Source of the DNA: an uncultured Bacilli bacterium
GTDB lineage: Bacteria; Bacillota_I; Bacilli_A; RF39; UBA660
Length of the DNA stretch: 5,844 nucleotides
Assembly (NCBI GenBank): GCA_934101745.1
Contig: CAKOSD010000074.1
Location: 1-5,844 of the forward strand
Reading direction: 5' to 3'
The translations under genes and the position numbers were made by a program. Under the pieces are notes generated by a model. That model was not told the DNA's origin. It was given only the letters and a program-made list of their open reading frames with translations, and did not search any database. Below are positions 1-4,684 of the stretch, piece by piece (the stretch's first letter is position 1; each line of letters begins with the position of its first letter).

Positions 1-197
1 ATGTTAGTGTTTCGGAATCAACCGAATATTTTGATGTTTTGATAAGTGGTATTAGCAGTGTTCGTGTTTATTATGATGGCAGAATTACGAATATAAGTGA
101 GTCTGAGGAATCTAGTGAAAATAAAGAAAATCAAGATAATAATGATAATGGTAATTTAGATAATCCGGATAACGCTAATCAAGATGATATAAATTAA
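1..197 (+). CDS. 3' end of an unidentified protein with acidic Asn/Asp/Glu-rich tail (partial)
   Basis: The frame beginning at base 3 is open from the window edge to a TAA at 195-197 and gives 64 residues; the start lies outside the window. The first ~31 residues look like the end of a folded, beta-rich domain (alternating hydrophobics and a VYYDGRITNI stretch). The last 33 residues are low complexity, with 11 Asp/Glu, 10 Asn and only one Lys, which looks like a disordered, highly charged C-terminus. I do not recognise the family. The place just before murG is often taken by ftsW, murD or a penicillin-binding protein, and PBPs of Bacillota often end in Asn-rich tails after a small beta domain, so a wall protein is possible, but that is guesswork from context. 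A hairpin terminator follows at once, so this is the last gene of its transcript. Confidence 0.7.
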   Translation, partial: VSVSESTEYFDVLISGISSVRVYYDGRITNISESEESSENKENQDNNDNGNLDNPDNANQDDIN

Positions 198-198
198 A

Positions 199-228
199 GA
201 AGGCAACTTTAGGTTGCTTTTAATTTTC
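199..228 (+). terminator. Rho-independent terminator after the upstream partial gene
   Basis: An inverted repeat pairs GAAGGCAAC (199-207) with GTTGCTTTT (213-221) around a 5-nt loop. It has a GC-containing core (GCAAC/GTTGC), two G-T wobbles, and a T-rich run extending to about base 228. It begins two bases after the stop codon of the upstream gene and separates it from the murG unit. Confidence 0.8.
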
Positions 229-262
229 TGTTAAAATGGTAAATAAAACTTGAGTTATTTAC

Positions 263-291
263 TTCTTAAAAGAATTAAAGTGTAGTATAAT
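263..291 (+). promoter_or_regulatory. Promoter of the murG-murB-ftsQ-queH unit
   Basis: A perfect -10 hexamer TATAAT lies at 286-291. With a 17-bp spacer the -35 position is TTCTTA at 263-268, which matches TTGACA at only three of six positions. There is no TGn extension directly before the -10. Transcription would start near 297-299, leaving a leader of only about 17 nt that is almost entirely the ribosome binding site. The position between a terminator and murG supports a real start of transcription. The weak -35 is the main doubt. Confidence 0.6.
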
Positions 292-302
292 GTACTAAGA
301 GT

Positions 303-309
303 GGGTGAT
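303..309 (+). promoter_or_regulatory. Ribosome binding site supporting the TTG start of murG
   Basis: GGTGAT (304-309), within GGGTGAT, matches the 3' part of the extended Shine-Dalgarno consensus GGAGGTGAT and sits 5 nt before the TTG at 315-317. A TGA at 306-308 in the murG frame rules out a longer form. The first in-frame ATG is codon 42, well past the essential glycine loop, so the TTG is the needed start. Confidence 0.7.
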
Positions 310-314
310 TAATT

Positions 315-1391
315 TTGAAAATACTAATCAGTGCCGGGGGGACTGGGGGTCATATTTATCCAGCCTTAGCAATTATTGAAGGCTTTAAAAAATATGATAA
401 AAACTTAGAAGTTTTATATATAGGTACTAAAAATAGAATGGAAAAGGATATTGTTCCTAAAAATGGTATTCCTTATTATGGAATAGAGATTTATGGCTTA
501 TCTAAAAATATTTTTAAAGATATAAAAGATATTTTTTTGATTTTAAAGGCTAAAAAAGAAATAAAAAAGAAAATCTTAGAATTTAAACCAGATGTTGTTT
601 TAGGAATAGGGGGGTATGTAACTTATCCGGTTTTAAGTGTGGCTCATAAGATGCATCTTAAAACTTTTATTCATGAACAGAATGCTATTCCGGGGAAGAC
701 TAATAAAATGATTAGTAGATATGCTGATATTATTGGGGTTTCTTTTGAGGAAAGTGCTAAGTATTTTCCTAATAAGAAGGTTTTATATACCGGAAATCCC
801 ACCGGAATTCGCGCTATTAATACGCCAAAAATTACGAAAAAAAGTTTGGGGTTAGATGAAGAAAAACCGCTAGTAGTAGTAGTATGTGGCTCTTTAGGTT
901 CCGAAACTGTTAATCAGGCTATGCAAGGTTATTTAAAAACTTTAAATGGGAAAAATTATCAGGTAGTTTATATAACCGGTAAGAGTTTGTATAATGATTT
1001 TATAAAAGAAAAATATCCGCGTAATGTGTTAGTACTGCCTTATTTAGATAATTTATCGGGTCTTTTAAAATCAACTGATGTTTTAGTAGCCAGAGCCGGG
1101 GCCTCAACTATTGCTGAAGTATTAAGTCTTAAAGTGCTAACAATCTTTATTCCTAGTCCTTATGTTGCTAATAATCATCAATATTATAATGCTCTTTCTT
1201 TAAAGGATAATGGCTTAAGTATGATGTTAGAGGAAAAATATTTATCGCCAGAAACAATTACCAATAATATAGAAGAATTACTATATAATAAAGATAAACA
1301 AAGAAAAATAAAAAATAATTTAAGTAAAATTAGTACTTTAGATAGTACCAAAATAATTTATGATGCGGTTAAGGAATTGATAAAAAAATGA
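315..1391 (+). CDS. murG: UDP-GlcNAc:undecaprenyl-PP-MurNAc-pentapeptide GlcNAc transferase MurG
   Basis: This 358-residue protein is a typical full-length MurG, the GT28-family enzyme that moves GlcNAc from UDP-GlcNAc onto lipid I to give lipid II at the cytoplasmic face of the membrane. Landmarks are in the family order: glycine loop GGTGGH (8-13), second glycine loop GIGGY (97-101), HEQN (120-123) and TGNP (159-162). The C-terminal nucleotide-binding domain shows GSLGS (192-196), RAGASTIAE (260-268) and the sugar-binding IPSPYVANNHQYYNA (279-293), which is close to the Gram-positive form of that motif. The start is TTG; no in-frame ATG precedes the first motif. The stop overlaps the murB start as ATGA, so translation is probably coupled. 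A short GTA repeat encodes Val187-190. It is the first gene of its apparent operon. Identity is secure from the motifs. Confidence 0.98.
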   Translation: MKILISAGGTGGHIYPALAIIEGFKKYDKNLEVLYIGTKNRMEKDIVPKNGIPYYGIEIYGLSKNIFKDIKDIFLILKAKKEIKKKILEFKPDVVLGIGGYVTYPVLSVAHKMHLKTFIHEQNAIPGKTNKMISRYADIIGVSFEESAKYFPNKKVLYTGNPTGIRAINTPKITKKSLGLDEEKPLVVVVCGSLGSETVNQAMQGYLKTLNGKNYQVVYITGKSLYNDFIKEKYPRNVLVLPYLDNLSGLLKSTDVLVARAGASTIAEVLSLKVLTIFIPSPYVANNHQYYNALSLKDNGLSMMLEEKYLSPETITNNIEELLYNKDKQRKIKNNLSKISTLDSTKIIYDAVKELIKK

Positions 1392-2284
1392 ATTTAAAAT
1401 GTAAGATTTTAGAAAATGTTAATTTAAAAGACTATAACACTTATCGAATTGAGGCGAGGTGCCAATATATGGTCTTACCCAAAACAGTTAAGGAAATCCA
1501 GGAGGTTATTGGTTACTGTTTACATAATGATATTAAGTATTTTGTTTTAGGCAATGGTTCTAATGTTATTCTTGATGGGTATTTTAAGGGCATTGTAATT
1601 AACATGAAGAATTTAAATGATGTAAAACTAGTGGGAGATACCGATATTATTGCTTATAGTGGTATCATGATGCCAAAATTAGTTAAGTTTGCTGTTAAGA
1701 ATAATTTAGCCGGTTTAGAATGGGCAAGTGGTATTCCCGGAACTTTAGGGGGCGGAATATATGGTAATTGTGGGGCTTACAATGATGATATTTATCATTA
1801 CCTTCAAGAGATAATTGTTTTGCATAATGGAAAAATAGAACATATTAAGGCGGATAAAGTCTTTAACAGTTATCGTCAGACTTTTTTTCAGGGGAAACGC
1901 CAATATATTATTATTGCGGCTCATCTAAAATTAAAGAAAGGGAATAGCAAAGAATCTTGTAATCTAATTAATGACCGCTTAAAAAGACGTTTAGCCAGTC
2001 AACCTTTAAGTTATCCTTCGGCGGGAAGTGTTTTTCGTAATCCTTCCAAAGAAAATCCCGCAGGTAAATTAATTGAAGAAAGTAATCTTAAAAATACGCA
2101 AATTGGGGGAGCCGTAATTTCTTTAAAACACGCTAATTTTATTATCAATACAGGAGGGGCTACGGCCGATAATATCATTGATTTAATAAATTTAGTAAAG
2201 AAGACGATAAAGAAGAACTATGGGATTGATTTAATTACTGAACAAGAAATAGTAAAGTGGGATAGTAATGCAAAAGAAAACTAA
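1388..2284 (+). CDS. murB: UDP-N-acetylenolpyruvoylglucosamine reductase MurB (type II)
   Basis: MurB is a cytoplasmic FAD enzyme that uses NADPH to reduce UDP-GlcNAc-enolpyruvate to UDP-MurNAc, the second committed step of peptidoglycan precursor synthesis. The 298 residues fit the short type II form of Bacillota. Visible motifs are NTYRIEA near the N-terminus (17-23), the FAD-binding LGNGSNVIL (54-62), GLEWASGIPGTLGGG with NCGAY (109-131), SYR (161-163), and the SAGSVFRNP block (211-219), whose Ser214 aligns with the catalytic serine proton donor. Near the C-terminus, AGKLIEESNL and HANFIIN are followed by a Glu pair (285, 287), one of which should be the conserved acid. One small oddity is Cys128 in NCGAY, where many homologues have Ala. 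The ATG overlaps the murG stop and the 3' end overlaps ftsQ by 17 nt, the same murG-murB-divIB order as in Bacillus. Confidence 0.97.
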   Translation: MNLKCKILENVNLKDYNTYRIEARCQYMVLPKTVKEIQEVIGYCLHNDIKYFVLGNGSNVILDGYFKGIVINMKNLNDVKLVGDTDIIAYSGIMMPKLVKFAVKNNLAGLEWASGIPGTLGGGIYGNCGAYNDDIYHYLQEIIVLHNGKIEHIKADKVFNSYRQTFFQGKRQYIIIAAHLKLKKGNSKESCNLINDRLKRRLASQPLSYPSAGSVFRNPSKENPAGKLIEESNLKNTQIGGAVISLKHANFIINTGGATADNIIDLINLVKKTIKKNYGIDLITEQEIVKWDSNAKEN

Positions 2285-2993
2285 AAGAAAATTAAATAAA
2301 AAAAGATTTTTAGGACTTCTTTTTTTCTTAATAATTATAGGGGTATTTATTACTTATTTATTAAATTTAAAAGTAAGTAATGTTTTGATTATGGGTAATA
2401 AAGAAATTGCAGACAGTACAATCATTAAAAAAGTTAATTTAAGAGAGTATCCATATTATAAAGAGATAAAGAAAAGAAATATGGAAAAAGAGATTAAAGA
2501 AATACCTTTAATTAGTGAGGCTAAAGTTACTAAGTATTTAACTGGTATTATAAAAATAACCGTAACAGAGGAAGTACCTCTTATGTATTTAGGTAATACC
2601 GATAAAGTAGTAACTAATAAAAATAATGTATATGAAAATATTGAAATTAAGAAAGCAACGATGCCTACTTTAAAAAGTGATATTGCTAATGATATAAGAG
2701 GATTATTGGTTAAGGCTTTAAGTAAGATAGATATTAATATTTTAAATATGATAAGTGAAATTGAGTATACCAAGACGGTAAGTAGTGAGGGTAAGACTAT
2801 TGATGATAAAAGATTTACTTTTTATATGGATGATGGTAATATAGCAGTCGTTAATACCATTAATATTGATAAATTTAATAATTATTTACAAGTAGTTAGT
2901 AAAACTATCGATACTTATGGTAAGGATATAATTGGTACTTATAATTTTGATTCAGGTACTAGTAATGTGGTATTTCAAAAGAAAGATGTATAA
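2268..2993 (+). CDS. ftsQ: Cell division protein FtsQ/DivIB
   Basis: This 241-residue bitopic membrane protein has the FtsQ/DivIB layout: a short, very basic cytoplasmic tail (1-13), one transmembrane helix (about 14-32), then an extracytoplasmic POTRA domain (about 34-104). The POTRA shows the typical VSNVLIMGNKEI opening and the IPLISEAKVTKYLTGIIKITVTEEVP closing pattern. A beta-rich domain (about 105-241) follows. In the family it joins FtsL and DivIC/FtsB and regulates septal peptidoglycan synthesis. Sequence conservation outside the POTRA is low, so the call rests on topology, the POTRA pattern and the place directly after murG-murB. The ATG lies inside the end of murB and is preceded by an imperfect Shine-Dalgarno (GTGGGA, 2257-2262). 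At 241 residues it is slightly shorter than Bacillus DivIB. Some annotators would name it divIB. Confidence 0.93.
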   Translation: MQKKTKRKLNKKRFLGLLFFLIIIGVFITYLLNLKVSNVLIMGNKEIADSTIIKKVNLREYPYYKEIKKRNMEKEIKEIPLISEAKVTKYLTGIIKITVTEEVPLMYLGNTDKVVTNKNNVYENIEIKKATMPTLKSDIANDIRGLLVKALSKIDINILNMISEIEYTKTVSSEGKTIDDKRFTFYMDDGNIAVVNTINIDKFNNYLQVVSKTIDTYGKDIIGTYNFDSGTSNVVFQKKDV

Positions 2994-3614
2994 ATGATGA
3001 AAGAAAAAATTAATTATGATAAAGAAATGACTAATATAATAAGCAAGTTAGAATCACCTAAAAAGGTTTTATTACATTCTTGCTGTGCTCCTTGTAGTAG
3101 TGCTTGTATTGAAAAATTAACTCCTTATTTTGATATAACTATTCTTTATTATAATCCTAATATTGAACCATACGAAGAGTATTTAAAACGAAAAAACGAA
3201 GAAATAAAATTTATTAGTAAGTATCCTAGTGTTCATAAATTAGATATTATTGATTGTGATTATGATAATGCGAAGTTTTTAGAACTAGCCAAGGGTTTAG
3301 AAGAGGAACCAGAACGAGGAAAAAGATGTTTAAAATGTTATAATCTTCGAATGGAATATGCGGCAAGGAAGGCTAAAGAATTAGGTTATGATTATTTTGC
3401 TACTACTCTTACTTTAAGTCCTTTAAAAGATAGTCAAGTTCTAAATAATCTTGGCTATGCTCTTAGTAAAAAGCATGATATTTCTTATTTACCAAGTGAT
3501 TTTAAGAAACGAAATGGTTATAAAAGAAGTATTGAACTTTCTAAAGAATATAATTTATATCGTCAAAATTTCTGTGGGTGTAAGTATTCTAAAAAAGTCG
3601 AAGAAGATAGATAA
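2994..3614 (+). CDS. queH: Epoxyqueuosine reductase QueH (DUF208 family)
   Basis: QueH reduces epoxyqueuosine to queuosine at the wobble position (34) of GUN-anticodon tRNAs, the last step of queuosine synthesis. It is the non-orthologous, cobalamin-independent replacement for QueG. The 206 residues show the family signature in order: HSCCAPCSSAC (28-38), YYNPNIEPYEEYLKR (52-66), ERGKRCLKCYNLRM (107-120), TTLTLSPLKDSQ (137-148), and the C-terminal DFKKRNGYKRSIELS (169-183) followed by RQNFCGCKYS (190-199). Conserved cysteines (30, 31, 34, 112, 115, 194, 196) are those expected to bind the iron-sulfur cluster and redox iron; I do not assign ligands individually. The ATG follows the ftsQ stop with no gap. 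A second ATG at 2997 is an equally possible start, two tandem ATGs being present. No strong Shine-Dalgarno is seen, so reinitiation after ftsQ is likely. No other queuosine gene is in the window. Confidence 0.95.
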   Translation: MMKEKINYDKEMTNIISKLESPKKVLLHSCCAPCSSACIEKLTPYFDITILYYNPNIEPYEEYLKRKNEEIKFISKYPSVHKLDIIDCDYDNAKFLELAKGLEEEPERGKRCLKCYNLRMEYAARKAKELGYDYFATTLTLSPLKDSQVLNNLGYALSKKHDISYLPSDFKKRNGYKRSIELSKEYNLYRQNFCGCKYSKKVEEDR

Positions 3615-3621
3615 AATGCTA

Positions 3622-3650
3622 TTGACTTGTAAATTGATTTCCTGTAGAAT
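3622..3650 (+). promoter_or_regulatory. Near-consensus promoter before the two-helix membrane protein gene
   Basis: TTGACT (3622-3627, five of six matches) and TAGAAT (3645-3650, five of six) are separated by exactly 17 bp, the best vegetative sigma-factor match in the window. Transcription would begin near 3657, about 20 nt before the ATG at 3677. Because no terminator separates queH from this point, the downstream gene may be read both from here and from the murG promoter. Confidence 0.75.
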
Positions 3651-3661
3651 ATCCAGACAAG

Positions 3662-3668
3662 AAGGAAG
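3662..3668 (+). promoter_or_regulatory. Ribosome binding site fixing the start of the membrane protein gene
   Basis: AAGGAAG differs from AAGGAGG by one base and lies 8 nt before the ATG at 3677. An upstream in-frame GTG at 3668 overlaps this site and so cannot use it. A later ATG at 3701 has only a weak purine run before it. The site therefore favours 3677. Confidence 0.7.
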
Positions 3669-3676
3669 TGCTTGCT

Positions 3677-4393
3677 ATGAAAAAAAGAGAAGAAATAGAA
3701 ATGAACGTCTACGAGAAATTGGGGATAAGAAAGTTAATAAAAGTTTCTAATAAACTTGACCAATTAGCCAAAAAGGTTGTGATTGCCTTAACACCAAAAT
3801 CAAAAAAAGAAGCCAAGAAAGAAAAGCTAGAATATTGTAGAAGATTTTTTCCTGATGAAAGAGTAGAGGGACTATTAAGATTTCAAAAAAATGCTAGTTT
3901 CAATACTAAATCTGGGCTTTTATTTGCTGCCATTTATGTATTAGTAGCTCTTATTTATTTGCAATATGCTCCACTTGCTTATAGTATTGTTTTTGCTGTT
4001 GGCATTGCATTAGGGCTTTCAAGTGCGGCAATAAATAGATATGGGAGACTAAAGGCTAAGAAAATCGAAGAAAAATGGCATAAAAAATATGAAAATCAAA
4101 AAGAGGATGTCATTAATGATATTATGACTACTAATAAAAAGTTAGGACATCCACAAGTTGAAATTATTAATAAGAATAATAGACTAAAACAAACTAGTTT
4201 ATGTGAAGTAACTCGTAATGCAGAATTATCAGAATTGCAAGGTTATAATGCTTATTTAAATTCTTATGCTGAGGCTTACCAAAATAATGAACCGTTACCA
4301 GTAATGGATTATAGTAAAGAGAATGATACTGTTTTAAGACTTGTTCCTAATTATGCTAAAAAAATAGATAATAAAAGTATTATTTTTAAGTAA
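3677..4393 (+). CDS. Uncharacterised membrane protein with two transmembrane helices
   Basis: The 238-residue product is not a family I recognise. It has a basic N-terminal third (1-78) with a Lys-rich segment PKSKKEAKKEKLEYCRR (40-56), then two adjacent hydrophobic helices (about 79-97 and 98-119) joined by a very short turn. A charged region follows, likely a helix or short coiled coil (about 121-156), and then a polar C-terminal part with several Tyr and Asn residues (to 238). The positive-inside rule puts both ends in the cytoplasm, with a helical hairpin in the membrane. No catalytic motif, signal peptide or metal site is evident. The start was chosen from the Shine-Dalgarno at 3662-3668. 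The gene has its own promoter and terminator, and base use resembles its neighbours, so there is no sign of recent transfer. A structural or regulatory envelope role is only a suggestion from its neighbours. Confidence 0.85.
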   Translation: MKKREEIEMNVYEKLGIRKLIKVSNKLDQLAKKVVIALTPKSKKEAKKEKLEYCRRFFPDERVEGLLRFQKNASFNTKSGLLFAAIYVLVALIYLQYAPLAYSIVFAVGIALGLSSAAINRYGRLKAKKIEEKWHKKYENQKEDVINDIMTTNKKLGHPQVEIINKNNRLKQTSLCEVTRNAELSELQGYNAYLNSYAEAYQNNEPLPVMDYSKENDTVLRLVPNYAKKIDNKSIIFK

Positions 4394-4420
4394 CATTGCC
4401 TTAAGAAGCAGTGTTTTTTC
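4392..4420 (+). terminator. Rho-independent terminator after the membrane protein gene
   Basis: AACATTGC (4392-4399) pairs with GCAGTGTT (4408-4415) with one T-G wobble and an 8-nt loop, and is followed by a run of T to 4419. The stem starts inside the stop codon of the preceding gene. It closes the murG-to-membrane-protein transcription unit and separates it from mtaB. Confidence 0.8.
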
Positions 4421-4461
4421 TTGAAATTTATTTTGAAAATTACACTTTAGTTTTTCTTTTA

Positions 4462-4470
4462 TGTTATACT
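4462..4470 (+). promoter_or_regulatory. Candidate extended -10 promoter, distal to mtaB
   Basis: TGTTATACT (4462-4470) is an extended -10 element: TGn directly before TATACT (five of six). No good -35 is present at 16-18 bp; TTGAAA at 4433-4438 is 26 bp away, too far. Transcription from here would give a leader of about 208 nt before mtaB. In DNA this rich in A/T such elements occur by chance, so confidence is modest. Confidence 0.4.
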
Positions 4471-4684
4471 TATATAAAATAAAGAAGAATTTTAAGTTAT
4501 ATGAATGAAAATGAAATTAATGAATTACGAAATAATTAAAAATATTTTAATTTTATCTTATTAATCTTATAAATTAATTGACTTTATAATAATGTTTAAG
4601 ATAGAATACTCATACATGAACAAAACTAAAAAAGAATATAAATAATCTTTAAGGTTTTAAGAAATATGATTAGGAGAGATAGAT
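4471..4684 (+). other. A/T-rich upstream region of mtaB
   Basis: This spacer, extremely A/T-rich, has no gene I can support. It contains an all-A/T inverted repeat, AATTAAAA (4534-4541) with TTTTAATT (4545-4552) around a 3-nt loop. It also has two tiny frames: 4501-4539 (12 codons) and 4616-4645 (9 codons), neither with a good ribosome binding site. I see no T-box, riboswitch core or GC-containing hairpin. The last bases carry the mtaB Shine-Dalgarno AGGAGAG (4672-4678). Confidence 0.5.
4578..4607 (+). promoter_or_regulatory. Candidate promoter proximal to mtaB
   Basis: TTGACT (4578-4583) and TAGAAT (4602-4607) are separated by 18 bp, the same two hexamers as the promoter at 3622-3650. Transcription would start near 4614, about 70 nt before the mtaB ATG. 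An overlapping TATAAT at 4585-4590 lacks a fitting -35. Confidence 0.6.

Noticed and set aside
1389..1391. TGA at the end of murG as a possible Trp codon (code 4)
   Set aside because: Reading through would add only two residues before TAA, so the site alone does not decide. But the Trp codons checked in murB and the membrane-protein gene are TGG and no gene contains an internal TGA, which favours the standard bacterial code.
2456..2773. Open frame of 105 codons on the minus strand, hydrophobic, opposite ftsQ
   Set aside because: It lies wholly antisense to the POTRA and beta-domain coding region of ftsQ. Its Ile/Leu/Ser-rich composition is what the complement of A/T-rich Lys/Asn/Ile codons gives, and there is no separate support for it.
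3451..3750. Open frame of 99 codons on the plus strand overlapping the end of queH
   Set aside because: It is a shifted frame across the conserved C-terminal QueH motif, the promoter and the start of the membrane protein gene; both true genes are better supported.
4501..4539. 12-codon frame in the spacer before mtaB, a possible leader peptide
   Set aside because: There is no properly spaced ribosome binding site, no run of regulatory codons, and no GC-containing attenuator hairpin after it. Such frames are expected by chance in this base composition.
4534..4552. A/T-only inverted repeat as a terminator or operator
   Set aside because: The 8-bp stem has no G-C pairs and would be unstable; no long T-run follows, and a palindrome of this kind is likely by chance in such A/T-rich DNA.
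4616..4645. 9-codon frame starting next to the proximal mtaB promoter
   Set aside because: It has no ribosome binding site, is Lys-rich as expected from A-rich DNA, and is too short to support.
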